Positions 52,577 to 62,194 of a stretch of 64,000 bases of DNA are shown piece by piece. The DNA comes from Aquimarina algicola. Lineage in GTDB: Bacteria; Bacteroidota; Bacteroidia; Flavobacteriales; Flavobacteriaceae. The notes beneath the pieces are model-generated. The model saw only the letters and a program-made list of their open reading frames with translations. It was not told the DNA's origin and did no database searches. Numbering within the stretch: the first letter of the stretch is position 1; each line of letters opens with the position of its first letter. The stretch spans positions 186,450-250,449 of the forward strand of contig NZ_VFWZ01000004.1 in the NCBI RefSeq assembly GCF_006443095.1, given 5' to 3'. The position numbers and the translations under genes are program-made.

Positions 52577-53068
52577 ATGTATTCTAAATCGGAAATGAAA
52601 AAATTGATTTTCAAAATTACACTTCCTCTAACGATACTTTTATTTAATATCGTCTCTATGTGGCAGTATGGTGCTGTCATAGACGGTACAGACGAATTTC
52701 TCTTTGGATTTCCTTTTATTCATAAATGCAGAGGGTTTCATACTTCACTCTCAACACAATATTTCGTCACAGAAATGTTCTTAAATTTTATTTGTTATTT
52801 TACTATCTGCTTACTCATCACATACTTTTTATCTAAAAACCAAAAAATCAACATCTCGAATACAGTAGCTAAAGTATTTTGGATTGGATTTATGATCTTT
52901 TTTATAAGTTTCATGTATATTTCTCAAAGCCTGAATGATGTGTATGTACTACAACGAGATTTTGAAGTTGAAATTTTTGATAGAGGATTTTCTATCTTTG
53001 GAGGTCATCCTGATCGAGAATTATTCATAAATATGCTTGATCAATGGATCAAAAACCAAAACCAATGA
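52577..53068 (+). CDS. Small membrane protein of unknown function
   Basis: The 163 residues (or 157 from the ATG at 52595) have about three membrane segments: FKITLPLTILLFNIVSMW, VTEMFLNFICYFTICLLITYFL and VFWIGFMIFFISFMYI. Between the first two is a loop with FPFIHKCRGFHTS. I know no family for it. The stop codon TGA is shared with the ATG of the ATP-grasp gene (ATGA), so the two are probably translated together. Confidence 0.7.
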   Translation: MYSKSEMKKLIFKITLPLTILLFNIVSMWQYGAVIDGTDEFLFGFPFIHKCRGFHTSLSTQYFVTEMFLNFICYFTICLLITYFLSKNQKINISNTVAKVFWIGFMIFFISFMYISQSLNDVYVLQRDFEVEIFDRGFSIFGGHPDRELFINMLDQWIKNQNQ

Positions 53069-53964
53069 TACGAATTATATATTGTGATAGTGTGTTTGAT
53101 CACAAAACTATAGAACCTGATTATGAAGAAGAAAAGCAATCTGCCATTGCTGAAGGTTTTCATTTCTCATTAATCAGTTTTGAAGCATTGATCGATGAAA
53201 ATGTAGCAACAGCTTTGAAGTATGTAAAAGCAGCAGAGACCAGAGAGCTTGGTATTTATAGAGGATGGATGCTAACCCCAATACAATATCAAAATCTTTA
53301 TGACGGCCTTTTAAAAAAGAATATTAAACTGATTAACAATCCTACAGAATACAAACATTGTCACTATCTACCCTCTTCTTATGATATAATAAAATCTAAA
53401 ACTCCAAAGTCAAATTGGACAACTCAGCTCAACGATGAGAACATATTTCAATTAGCCATCGAATTTGGTAAAAAACCAATAATCGTCAAGGATTTTGTAA
53501 AATCTGAAAAACACAATTGGGAAGATGCCTGTTTTATTCCAAATGCTTCTGATCATGATAAAGTAAAAGCTGTAGTAGACAAGTTTATTGAATTAAGAGG
53601 GGATTCACTAAATGAAGGGTTGGTATTTCGTGAATTTGAAGAACTTGAATTTTTAACAGAACATTCAAAGAGTAAAATGCCTTTAACTAAAGAATATCGT
53701 GTATTTTTCGCTAACAAAAAGGTAATAGCAACTTTTAATTATTGGGATGAAGGAGAATATGAAGAAACCATTCTAAAACTTGATAGTTTTATTGAAATAG
53801 CCCAAAGTATTCAAAGTATTTTTTTTACAATGGATATTGCACAAAAGAAAAACGGAGAGTGGATTATTATAGAACTTGGAGACGGTCAAGTAGCAGGCTT
53901 ACCCGATAATGCTGATAAGAGTAAATTTTATGAAAGCATAAGAAATACTTTAAATCAATCGTAG
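53065..53964 (+). CDS. ATP-grasp domain protein
   Basis: From the ATG at 53065, which overlaps the previous stop in ATGA, the product has 299 residues; a start 21 bases earlier is possible. An N-terminal domain (IYRGWMLTPIQYQNLYDGLL) is followed by an ATP-grasp core with KKPIIVKDFVKSEKHNWEDACFI, LVFREFEELEF, EYRVFFANKKVIATFNYWD and metal-ligand strand EWIIIELGDGQVAGLPDN. Such proteins form an acyl-phosphate and ligate an amine, or are inactive relatives. The substrate is unknown. Several related genes have been annotated as DUF4343-type ATP-grasp proteins. Confidence 0.8.
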   Translation: MIRIIYCDSVFDHKTIEPDYEEEKQSAIAEGFHFSLISFEALIDENVATALKYVKAAETRELGIYRGWMLTPIQYQNLYDGLLKKNIKLINNPTEYKHCHYLPSSYDIIKSKTPKSNWTTQLNDENIFQLAIEFGKKPIIVKDFVKSEKHNWEDACFIPNASDHDKVKAVVDKFIELRGDSLNEGLVFREFEELEFLTEHSKSKMPLTKEYRVFFANKKVIATFNYWDEGEYEETILKLDSFIEIAQSIQSIFFTMDIAQKKNGEWIIIELGDGQVAGLPDNADKSKFYESIRNTLNQS

Positions 53965-54077
53965 CAGTTGAAATAAATTCTTTTAGAATATAAAAATCGT
54001 TTGCTATCATTTTCAAATTAAGAAGAAGCAATAAAAAGGAGGCAAAATTCAAAAAGTCTTTTTTAAAAGTAAAATTC

Positions 54078-54851
54078 ATGATCAAATATTTGATTCCTTT
54101 GTTTTTAGGACTAGTACTATCCCCTTCTACAATATCATCACAAACACATAATCATACTCATAAGCCAAAAGTAAAAGATAGTGCTATTGTTTATCGAACA
54201 AAAAATCTAATAATCAAAAAGCTATCTGATCATGTATATCAACATGTCTCTTTTTTGAATACTGATGATTTTGGAAAAGTCCCTTGTAATGGAATGCTTG
54301 TTATTCATCAAGCCGAAGCCATTATTTTTGATACGCCAACCGACAATCAAAGCTCATTAGAATTAATACAATTCGTGATTAATGACTCAAAAGCACAAAT
54401 AAAAGCGCTAATCCCTACTCATTTTCATAATGATTGCATCGGAGGAATAGAAGAATTCGAAAAACACAATATTCAATCTTATGTTGAAAAAAAAACGGTA
54501 GAATTATTAAACAATAAAGAACAAGAGCTACCTAAATCTATAAAAACATTTAATAAAAAACTTAAAATTGCTATTGGAGATCAAAAAGTATATGCAGAAT
54601 ATTTTGGAGAAGGCCATACAACAGACAATATTATTGGTGTTTTTCCTAAAGATAATATCATATTTGGCGGATGTTTAATCAAAACCAACGGCGCTGGAAA
54701 AGGGTATTTGGGAGATGCAAATGTTAATGAATGGTCAAAAACAGTACAAAAAGTTAAGTCAAAATATCAAGAAACAACTATTGTGATCCCTGGACACGGA
54801 AAATCCGGCGGGTCAGAATTATTTGATTATACAATAGCATTATTTAAATAA
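54078..54851 (+). CDS. Subclass B1 metallo-beta-lactamase
   Basis: The 257 residues start with a signal peptide (MIKYLIPLFLGLVLSPSTISSQ). All zinc ligands of subclass B1 are present: His115, His117 and Asp119 in HFHND, His180 in GEGHTTDN, Cys199 in FGGCLIK and His240 in PGHG. The L3-loop region VSFLNTDDFGKVPCNGMLV resembles chromosomal enzymes of Flavobacteriaceae. The predicted action is hydrolysis of penicillins, cephalosporins and carbapenems in the periplasm. No integron, insertion sequence or transposase is near, so it looks like an intrinsic gene. Activity and spectrum cannot be judged from sequence alone. Confidence 0.92.
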   Translation: MIKYLIPLFLGLVLSPSTISSQTHNHTHKPKVKDSAIVYRTKNLIIKKLSDHVYQHVSFLNTDDFGKVPCNGMLVIHQAEAIIFDTPTDNQSSLELIQFVINDSKAQIKALIPTHFHNDCIGGIEEFEKHNIQSYVEKKTVELLNNKEQELPKSIKTFNKKLKIAIGDQKVYAEYFGEGHTTDNIIGVFPKDNIIFGGCLIKTNGAGKGYLGDANVNEWSKTVQKVKSKYQETTIVIPGHGKSGGSELFDYTIALFK

Positions 54852-54891
54852 ACATAGATCTGATATTAATAAAAACTAAAGATCAATAATC

Positions 54892-55650
54892 ATGAAGATC
54901 AAACTTCTTATTTTCTTTTTATTACTAGCTACAGTAAGTATTGCTCAAGAAAATAATCATAAAAAAATGATGGATTCAATAATTGAATTGGATAATAATA
55001 TTAATAAAGTAAACAAAATTGCGGTACTTGTTTATCAAGACATAGTGCTTCAAGATGTTGCAGGTCCAATAGAAGTTTTTTCAAAAGCAAAAAAGCTTAC
55101 AAAAGGCAATTATGAAATTTTTACTGTAGCATTAGATACATCAATAATTTCTACAGAAAACAAAATCATTAAAATAAAACCAGATTACACCATCGATAAC
55201 ATGCCAGATGCTGATTACTTGGTAATTCCGGGCGCAAGTATGCCTGTTATAAATAATTTAGTCGACAATAATATTTATACCAAATTTATAACACATTGGA
55301 ATAATCAAAAAGACACCAAAACCATATCGATTTGCACGGGATCATATTTACTTGCTGAAACAAAAGCATTAGATCATAAGAAAGCAACTACTCATTACTT
55401 TGTTGCAGATGATTTTTCAAAAAAGTATTCAAAAATCATGTTACTAAAGAATGTGAGGTTTGTTGATGAAGGAAAATTTATAACTTCTTCCGGGATAACT
55501 TCAGGTATAGATGCAGCATTACATATTGTTGGTATACACAGCGGAGATCACATAAAACAAATGATTTCTAGGGCACTACAATACGATTTTAAAGAAAAAT
55601 CTAAATGGCCTGTTGCTCCAAATAACATGAAATATACACGAAAAAATTAA
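54892..55650 (+). CDS. Secreted DJ-1/PfpI family protein
   Basis: The 252 residues begin with a signal peptide (IKLLIFFLLLATVSIAQ), unusual because most family members are cytoplasmic. The DJ-1/PfpI fold is evident from IAVLVYQDIVLQDVAGPIEVFSKA, DYLVIPGASMPV, SICTGSYLLAE (Cys of the nucleophile elbow), THYF and ITSSGITSGIDAALHIV, as in the N-terminal domain of GlxA/FtrA-type proteins but without the AraC domain. Enzymatic activity is unclear. It lies 40 bases after the beta-lactamase gene on the same strand and may share its transcript. Confidence 0.87.
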   Translation: MKIKLLIFFLLLATVSIAQENNHKKMMDSIIELDNNINKVNKIAVLVYQDIVLQDVAGPIEVFSKAKKLTKGNYEIFTVALDTSIISTENKIIKIKPDYTIDNMPDADYLVIPGASMPVINNLVDNNIYTKFITHWNNQKDTKTISICTGSYLLAETKALDHKKATTHYFVADDFSKKYSKIMLLKNVRFVDEGKFITSSGITSGIDAALHIVGIHSGDHIKQMISRALQYDFKEKSKWPVAPNNMKYTRKN

Positions 55651-55694
55651 TTTATTTCACAAAATAACAGCTTCAAAAACTCAAAAACAATCTT

Positions 55695-55702
55695 TACATT
55701 TG
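55695..55702 (+). promoter_or_regulatory. Candidate -7 promoter element of udk
   Basis: TACATTTG matches TAnnTTTG and lies 14-21 bases upstream of the udk ATG, implying a very short leader, as often seen in Flavobacteriaceae. A -33 TTG is not obvious. Confidence 0.5.
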
Positions 55703-55715
55703 CCAAAAAAACAAA

Positions 55716-56324
55716 ATGCTCATTATAGGTATAGCAGGAGGAACAGGTTGCGGTAAAACCACAGTTGTAAATCAAATTGTAAACGAATTACCAGAAAATG
55801 AAGTTTGTGTAATCTCACAAGACTCTTATTATAAAGATACAAGTCATTTGACGTATGAGGAGCGAGTACAAATCAACTTTGATCATCCACAATCCATAGA
55901 TTTTGAATTACTATGTAATCATCTTACAGAATTAAAACAAGGAAAAACCATAGAGCAACCTGTATATTCATTTGTAGAACATAATCGAACAGGAGAAACC
56001 ATTTCTACCAAACCAAGCAAAGTAATTATTGTAGAAGGAATTTTAATTTTAACCAATCCCAAAATCAGGGAAATGTTTGATATTAAAATTTATGTACATG
56101 CCGACAGTGATGAACGTTTAATACGCAGGTTAAAAAGAGATATTGCAGAACGAGGTCGTGATCTCAATGAAGTATTAGATCGATACCAAACCACTTTAAA
56201 ACCTATGCATCAGCAATTCATTGATCCAACCAAAGAATATGCTGATCTGATCATTCCTAACAATAATTATAATAATGTCGCTATCGATATTGTACGCACT
56301 ATTGTCAAAGAACGCTTGAATTAA
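55716..56324 (+). CDS. udk: Uridine kinase
   Basis: Udk phosphorylates uridine and cytidine to UMP and CMP in pyrimidine salvage. The 202 residues start at the P-loop GGTGCGKTT (residues 8-16). They continue with ISQDSYYKD, NFDHPQSIDF, PVYSFVEHNRT, VIIVEGILIL and DSDERLIRRLKRDIAERGRD, all standard for the family. Length is normal. It heads a compact series with the DivIC-like and mutA genes. Confidence 0.96.
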   Translation: MLIIGIAGGTGCGKTTVVNQIVNELPENEVCVISQDSYYKDTSHLTYEERVQINFDHPQSIDFELLCNHLTELKQGKTIEQPVYSFVEHNRTGETISTKPSKVIIVEGILILTNPKIREMFDIKIYVHADSDERLIRRLKRDIAERGRDLNEVLDRYQTTLKPMHQQFIDPTKEYADLIIPNNNYNNVAIDIVRTIVKERLN

Positions 56325-56359
56325 CTTTTGTACCTTTACAAATATCATTATCAATCAAA

Positions 56360-56719
56360 TTGAAGCTAAAGGATTATTTTAATAAATTAAAAAACAAACC
56401 GGCACTAATCCCGATATTTGCTATATTTTTAAATAAATATGTGCTTATTATACTGCTTTTTGTAATCTGGATGCTATTTTTGGATACCAATTCATGGTTA
56501 ATTCATCGAGAACTCGATCAAGAAATCCAAGAACTAGAAGAGAATAAAGAGTACTATATCAAAGAAATTGTAAAAGATCAGAAAAATATTAAAACACTAA
56601 AAGATAGTGGTGAATTAGAAAAATTTGCACGAGAAGAATATTTTATGAAGCGAGATAATGAGGAAATTTATATCATTGAATATGAAGATAGTGTGACCAA
56701 AAACAAAAACAATGACTAA
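56360..56719 (+). CDS. FtsB/DivIC-like septum formation initiator
   Basis: The 119 residues start at a TTG (56360-56362); no ATG lies upstream in this frame. There is a short cytoplasmic N-terminus, one membrane segment (YVLIILLFVIWMLFL, about residues 27-41) and a coiled coil (LDQEIQELEENKEYYIKEIVKDQKN). A typical LEKFAREEYFMKRDNEEIYIIE C-terminus completes the FtsB/DivIC pattern. It probably bridges early and late divisome proteins. Its stop overlaps the start of mutA by 8 bases. Confidence 0.88.
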   Translation: MKLKDYFNKLKNKPALIPIFAIFLNKYVLIILLFVIWMLFLDTNSWLIHRELDQEIQELEENKEYYIKEIVKDQKNIKTLKDSGELEKFAREEYFMKRDNEEIYIIEYEDSVTKNKNND

Positions 56720-58082
56720 ACCTTTATTTGATAGTTTTGATGAAGTTTCTGCGCAACAATGGAAACAAAAAATACAAGTTGATCTAAAAGGTGCAGATTA
56801 CAACGAAACTTTAATTTATAAATCACTAGAAGGAATTGATATTAAGCCCTTTTATCATAAAGAAGATATAGAAGAAATACAAAATAATGTCGAACATCCT
56901 TCATCATGGCTCAACTCTATAAAAATAGATATAGATAATGCTTCTTCTGGAAATCAAAACATAGTAGCAGCAATCAAAAAAGGAGCCGAAAGTGTTCATC
57001 TTATTATAGACAATACAGAAATTGATCCTGAAGAACTTTTAAACGAGATTCCTAAATCGATAACTATCCTTATAGAAACACAATTTTTATCCGCTCCTTA
57101 TTGTTCAAAAATCAATCAAATAGCTGAAGCTAAAAACTTAAGTATTTATCTGGTTTGCGATATTATTAATCATCTTGCTGCAACGGGTAACTGGTATACA
57201 AACCTTAAAAATGATTTTGAAGTTGTATCAGAAATCAATCAAAACAATAGTTTAAAAACTGCTATAAGTGTAGATATAAGTCTCTATCAGAATTCTGGTG
57301 CTAATATTGTGCAACAACTTGCTTATGGATTAGCACATGCCAATGAATATCTGAATCATTTTGATAAAGGTGATTCTTCTGATAAAAACAAAATGATATT
57401 GTTTAAAGTTGCGGTAGGAAGCAATTATTTCTTTGAAATAGCAAAATTGAGAGCACTAAGACTACTATGGCATACGCTAGCCTCAGAGTATACAATGTTT
57501 TCTGATTGTTATATCCTGGCATATCCGTCTCATAGAAACAAAACTATTTTAGACTATAATGTAAATATGCTAAGAACTACTACAGAGTGTATGAGTGCCG
57601 TTTTGGGAGGAGCAGATCTAATTCAAAATGTACCTTATGATGATATATACCATCATGAAAATGAATTTGGCACAAGAATTTCTTTAAATCAACTTTTATT
57701 ACTTAAAAATGAAAGTTATTTTGATATTGTAGACAACCCCGCTTCTGGAACTTATTATATAGAACATATAACTTCTCAAATCGCAGAAAAAGCATTATCA
57801 CTTTTTAAAAATATAGAAGAAGGAGGTGGATTTCTAGCACAACTGAAAGCAGGTACAATTCAGAAAAAAATAAAAGAAAGTGCAGAAAAAGAACAAGAGT
57901 TGTTTGATGAGGGTAAAATTATTTTAACAGGTTCTAACGTATATCAAAATCCAAACGAGCATTTCCCTGAGCTGCAAAAAACTGTATTTCCCCAAAAAAA
58001 GAGTAGAAAAACATTGCTTGAACCCATATTAAAGAGAAGATTAAGCGAGGAAATAGAGAAAAAAATATTAATAAAACGTTAA
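56712..58082 (+). CDS. mutA: Methylmalonyl-CoA mutase small subunit
   Basis: This is the non-catalytic partner of MutB in the adenosylcobalamin-dependent interconversion of succinyl-CoA and methylmalonyl-CoA. The 456 residues have the truncated TIM-barrel region (AQQWKQKIQVDLKGADYNETLIYKS; LRALRLLWHTLASEY; MLRTTTECMSAVLGGADLIQNVPYDD) and lack a cobalamin-binding His motif, as expected for this subunit. The ATG overlaps the end of the DivIC-like gene by 8 bases (ATGACTAA). It is separated from mutB by an unrelated secreted protein gene. Confidence 0.93.
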   Translation: MTKPLFDSFDEVSAQQWKQKIQVDLKGADYNETLIYKSLEGIDIKPFYHKEDIEEIQNNVEHPSSWLNSIKIDIDNASSGNQNIVAAIKKGAESVHLIIDNTEIDPEELLNEIPKSITILIETQFLSAPYCSKINQIAEAKNLSIYLVCDIINHLAATGNWYTNLKNDFEVVSEINQNNSLKTAISVDISLYQNSGANIVQQLAYGLAHANEYLNHFDKGDSSDKNKMILFKVAVGSNYFFEIAKLRALRLLWHTLASEYTMFSDCYILAYPSHRNKTILDYNVNMLRTTTECMSAVLGGADLIQNVPYDDIYHHENEFGTRISLNQLLLLKNESYFDIVDNPASGTYYIEHITSQIAEKALSLFKNIEEGGGFLAQLKAGTIQKKIKESAEKEQELFDEGKIILTGSNVYQNPNEHFPELQKTVFPQKKSRKTLLEPILKRRLSEEIEKKILIKR

Positions 58083-58160
58083 TATTCGTAATTTATTGCT
58101 AACTTTATAACTTAATAATAAATTTTTAGCTTATACATTAACTCTACTAAATCTAAATCA

Positions 58161-58790
58161 ATGCCCCTAAAGATTAGATCTAGAATTATAGCTAGTATAT
58201 TACTGCTATTTTTTAAAGTAAACTATTCGCAATCAGGTAATAGTTGTCTTACTATAGATGATACCGGTATCATAAACAAAGCCTTTAATTCTTTTGAAAA
58301 AGATCTTTTTAAATACTACAATTTTGGTAATGATTCTACCAAAACGTATCGTACGTTCTTGGCAGAGGTAGCAAGTTTATCACTTGATCTAAGAAAATTA
58401 CCTTCAGACAATTCAATACAGTTAACCAGAAAATTTAAACAAATAGCTAGTGATAAAAAGTCTCTCTGGATAAAACTAAGTGAATACGAAAGTCAGGATA
58501 TTGTAAAAAAGTCTTATACAGATCCTTCAATAAAAAAAGATGAAAAAGAAGTTCTCATTTTCAACTACAGAGGAGGTTTTATACAATGCCTCAAAAACAC
58601 AAGTAGTAGTGAAGACTTTAAAGACATCATCAATAATCTCGAAAACGATGGTAATGTTAGCACATCTTTAATATCTCAAAAAATCTATTACCTTACTGAT
58701 AAAGAGTTCTCTACACTACAGGTAAAAAACTTTATAGCTTTCGATATTTATTATTCAATATTAATGGTTATCGAAAAAGCATTTAAATAA
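58161..58790 (+). CDS. Secreted protein of unknown function
   Basis: The 209 residues begin with a signal peptide (IIASILLLFFKVNYSQ). The remainder is mostly helical and charged with no motif I recognise (TYRTFLAEVASLSLDLRKLPS; FIQCLKNTSSSEDFKDIINNLE). It sits between mutA and mutB, 78 bases after the first and 118 before the second, on the same strand. Its presence inside the mutase locus is probably incidental. Confidence 0.75.
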   Translation: MPLKIRSRIIASILLLFFKVNYSQSGNSCLTIDDTGIINKAFNSFEKDLFKYYNFGNDSTKTYRTFLAEVASLSLDLRKLPSDNSIQLTRKFKQIASDKKSLWIKLSEYESQDIVKKSYTDPSIKKDEKEVLIFNYRGGFIQCLKNTSSSEDFKDIINNLENDGNVSTSLISQKIYYLTDKEFSTLQVKNFIAFDIYYSILMVIEKAFK

Positions 58791-58908
58791 TTTTACGAGT
58801 TTCTCAAAAAAAAGGCTCTTTACCATTTTTTTTGATAAAAATTATCTATAAAACCTTAATTTTATAGTCTTATTAAATTAGACAACCTCAAAACGAGGCT
58901 TTTGAATA

Positions 58909-61035
58909 ATGACTAGAAAAAACATACAGCATTTAAAGCTTACAAGCACTACCCATAATAAACAAAGAGTAGTTTCTAAACATACAACCTCAGAAGGAAT
59001 TGACATTAAGTCAAATTATGATATTTCTGATATAGAACATTTAGAACATTTAAATTTTTCGGCAGGAATTCCTCCTTATTTAAGAGGTCCATACTCTACA
59101 ATGTATGTAAGAAGACCTTGGACAATACGTCAATATGCAGGTTTTTCTACAGCAGAAGAAAGCAATGCTTTTTATCGAAGAAATCTTGCTGCAGGACAAA
59201 AAGGATTATCTGTAGCATTTGATCTAGCAACACATAGAGGTTATGATAGTGATCACGAACGCGTATTTGGAGATGTTGGTATGGCTGGAGTGGCTATTGA
59301 TACTGTTGAAGATATGAAAATCTTATTTGATCAGATTCCACTTGATAAAATGTCTGTATCAATGACGATGAATGGAGCCGTTTTACCTATCATGGCTTTT
59401 TATATTATTGCCGCAGAAGAACAAGGCGTAGACAAAAAACTATTATCAGGAACCATACAAAATGATATTTTAAAGGAATTTATGGTTCGTAATACCTATG
59501 TCTACCCTCCTACCCCTTCTATGAGAATTATAGGAGATATATTTGAATACTGCTCACAAAATATGCCCAAATTTAATCCTATTAGTATTTCTGGCTATCA
59601 TATGCAGGAAGCAGGCGCAACTTGTGATATCGAGTTAGCATACACACTTGCAGATGGGTTAGAATATGTAAGAAAAGGAATTGAAGCAGGAATGGACGTT
59701 GATACTTTTGCACCAAGACTCTCTTTTTTCTGGGCAATTGGTATGAACCACTTCATGGAAATCGCAAAAATGCGTGCTGCCAGAATGTTATGGGCAAAAT
59801 TAATCAAGCGATTTGATCCTAAAAATCCAAAATCATTAATGCTAAGAACGCACTGCCAAACCAGTGGATGGAGTCTTACCGCACAAGACCCATTTAATAA
59901 TGTAGCTCGTACATGTATTGAAGCTAGTGCCGCAGCATTTGGAGGTACACAAAGCCTACATACCAACGCATTAGATGAAGCAATTGCCTTGCCTACAGAC
60001 TTTTCGGCAAGGATTGCAAGAAATACACAAATATATTTACAAGAAGAAACACAGATCACAAGAACAGTAGATCCCTGGGCAGGAAGTTATTATGTAGAAT
60101 CTTTAACCAATGATATTGCTCAAAAAGCCTGGAAACTAATTGAGGAAGTAGAAGAGCTTGGAGGAATGACCAAAGCTATAGAAGCCGGGATACCCAAAAT
60201 GCGAATTGAAGAAGCTGCTGCGAGAAAACAAGCAAGAATAGATAGTGAGCAAGACGTAATTATTGGTGTAAACAAGTTCAAACTTGAAGAAGAAGAAGCC
60301 ATTGCTACTCTAAAAGTAGATAATCAAGCGGTAAGAAATCAACAGATAGAAGCGCTCAAAAACGTAAAAGCTAATAGAGACAATAATGCAGTAGAAAAAG
60401 CCTTACAAAACTTAACTACTGCAGCAAAGAATGATCAAAATCTATTACATCTAGCTGTAGAAGCGGCGAGATTAAGAGCTACTTTAGGAGAAATTAGTGA
60501 TGCTTTAGAAAAAGAATTTGGTAGATATAAAGCAGAAATAAAATCATTTACAGGGGTGTATGCAAAAGAAATAAAAGACGATCAATCCTTTAATAAAGCG
60601 AGAGAGTTAGCTAATCAATTTGCAGATTTAGAAGGACGAAGACCAAGAATAATGATTGCCAAAATGGGGCAAGATGGTCATGATAGAGGTGCAAAAGTAG
60701 TAGCGACTAGTTATGCCGATGTTGGATTTGATGTAGATATCGGTCCTTTGTTCCAAACACCTATAGAAGCTGCAAAACAAGCAGTAGAAAATGATGTACA
60801 CATTGTCGGGGTTTCCTCACTAGCAGGAGGACACAAAACCCTTGTGCCACAGATTGTAGCAGAATTAAAAAAGTATAATAGAGAAGATATTATGGTTATT
60901 GTAGGTGGTGTAATCCCTCCTGATGATTATGAGCATTTATTCGAATCCGGTGCTGTTGCTATCTTTGGCCCAGGGACCAAAATCAGCGATGCTGCCATTA
61001 CAATACTGGATATTCTTATTTCTACATTCGAGTAA
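58909..61035 (+). CDS. mutB: Methylmalonyl-CoA mutase large subunit
   Basis: The 708 residues contain the whole catalytic subunit. There is an N-terminal TIM barrel ([94 protein letters not shown]). The C-terminal cobalamin domain has the base-off DGHDRG motif (His591 as cobalt ligand), [12 protein letters not shown] and [25 protein letters not shown]. It converts methylmalonyl-CoA to succinyl-CoA for propionate metabolism. Length is normal. Confidence 0.97.
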   Translation: MTRKNIQHLKLTSTTHNKQRVVSKHTTSEGIDIKSNYDISDIEHLEHLNFSAGIPPYLRGPYSTMYVRRPWTIRQYAGFSTAEESNAFYRRNLAAGQKGLSVAFDLATHRGYDSDHERVFGDVGMAGVAIDTVEDMKILFDQIPLDKMSVSMTMNGAVLPIMAFYIIAAEEQGVDKKLLSGTIQNDILKEFMVRNTYVYPPTPSMRIIGDIFEYCSQNMPKFNPISISGYHMQEAGATCDIELAYTLADGLEYVRKGIEAGMDVDTFAPRLSFFWAIGMNHFMEIAKMRAARMLWAKLIKRFDPKNPKSLMLRTHCQTSGWSLTAQDPFNNVARTCIEASAAAFGGTQSLHTNALDEAIALPTDFSARIARNTQIYLQEETQITRTVDPWAGSYYVESLTNDIAQKAWKLIEEVEELGGMTKAIEAGIPKMRIEEAAARKQARIDSEQDVIIGVNKFKLEEEEAIATLKVDNQAVRNQQIEALKNVKANRDNNAVEKALQNLTTAAKNDQNLLHLAVEAARLRATLGEISDALEKEFGRYKAEIKSFTGVYAKEIKDDQSFNKARELANQFADLEGRRPRIMIAKMGQDGHDRGAKVVATSYADVGFDVDIGPLFQTPIEAAKQAVENDVHIVGVSSLAGGHKTLVPQIVAELKKYNREDIMVIVGGVIPPDDYEHLFESGAVAIFGPGTKISDAAITILDILISTFE

Positions 61036-61154
61036 ATAAATAAAATATAATACTTATTTAATTTTTAAGAAATCTCTTTAATTATTACCAAGTAAAAACG
61101 GTAAGCATTATAAATAATAGTATTTTAGCAAACATTTGAAAAGCAATTAATTTT

Positions 61155-62036
61155 ATGAAATATACTGATAAGATGCTTCGTGAAGGAGCATTAAAAGGAA
61201 AAAATATTGTTGTTACCGGTGGAGGTAGCGGACTAGGAAAATCAATGACACGCTATTTTCTTGAGTTAGGCGCAAAAGTAGCAATTACTTCTCGTAACTT
61301 AGAAAAGTTAAAAAATACCGCTAAAGAGCTTGAAGATGAAACTGGTAGTACTTGTTTACCTTTGCAATGTGATGTAAGACACTACGATCAGGTTGAAGAA
61401 ATGAAAAATCAGGTGATCGAAGCTTTTGGAACAGTAGATGTACTTTTAAACAATGCTGCCGGTAATTTTATTTCTCCAACAGAACGATTATCTGCAAATG
61501 CTTTTGATACCATAATTGATATCGTACTTAAAGGGACTAAGAACTGTACTCTGGCATTTGGAAAACATTGGATCGATACTCAATATAAAAACACAACTGT
61601 ACTTAATATCGTTACTACCTACGCTTGGACAGGTTCTGCCTATGTAGTACCAAGTGCAACTGCAAAAGCAGGAGTACTTGCAATGACAAGGTCTCTGGCA
61701 GTAGAATGGGCAAAGTATGGGATGAGATTCAATGCTATTGCACCAGGACCATTTCCTACAAAAGGCGCATGGGATAGATTAGTACCAGGAGATTTAGCTG
61801 AAAAACTAGATTTCTCAAAACGAGTGCCATTAAGCCGAACAGGTGAACACCAAGAGCTTGCTAACCTAGCAGCCTATCTAGTATCAGATTTTTCAGCATA
61901 TGTTAATGGTGAAGTAATCACAATAGATGGTGGAGAGTGGATTAAAGGAGCAGGACAATTTAATCTCTTAGAACAAGTGCCGGAAGAAATGTGGGATCAG
62001 CTAGAGGCTATGATACGAGCTAAGAAAAATAAATAA
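61155..62036 (+). CDS. SDR family oxidoreductase, 2,4-dienoyl-CoA reductase-like
   Basis: The 293 residues form a classical short-chain dehydrogenase with TGGGSGLG (residues 21-28) for NADP(H) and LNNAAGNF. The usual YxxxK catalytic motif is replaced by SATAK in YVVPSATAKAGV, a change seen in 2,4-dienoyl-CoA reductases of the DECR type, where Tyr and Lys are placed differently. RFNAIAPGPFPTKGAWDRL is also typical of that group. The likely role is beta-oxidation of unsaturated fatty acids. It is followed by a strong terminator. Confidence 0.9.
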   Translation: MKYTDKMLREGALKGKNIVVTGGGSGLGKSMTRYFLELGAKVAITSRNLEKLKNTAKELEDETGSTCLPLQCDVRHYDQVEEMKNQVIEAFGTVDVLLNNAAGNFISPTERLSANAFDTIIDIVLKGTKNCTLAFGKHWIDTQYKNTTVLNIVTTYAWTGSAYVVPSATAKAGVLAMTRSLAVEWAKYGMRFNAIAPGPFPTKGAWDRLVPGDLAEKLDFSKRVPLSRTGEHQELANLAAYLVSDFSAYVNGEVITIDGGEWIKGAGQFNLLEQVPEEMWDQLEAMIRAKKNK

Positions 62037-62080
62037 TATAATAAACTTATATAAAGAAAGTTATAAACATAAAAAAACTA

Positions 62081-62140
62081 AACACTCTTTAATTGCAGAG
62101 CTTTTTAGCAAAACATTAAAGAGTGTTAATATTTTTCGTT
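62081..62140 (+). terminator. Intrinsic terminator after the SDR gene
   Basis: A perfect 13-base inverted repeat (AACACTCTTTAAT and ATTAAAGAGTGTT) encloses a 21-base loop, followed by AATATTTTTCG and a T-rich tract. It begins 45 bases after the SDR stop codon and isolates it from parAB. Confidence 0.75.
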
Positions 62141-62194
62141 TTTATAATATATAATAAGTTGTATTTTTATCCCTGTTAATCCAAATCTCCCCAT

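Noticed and set aside
54078..54851. Recently acquired resistance cassette
   Set aside because: Base composition matches the neighbours and no integrase, attC, IS or transposon end is visible.
59598..60059. 153-codon minus-strand frame inside mutB
   Set aside because: It is a shadow of the strongly conserved mutB frame.
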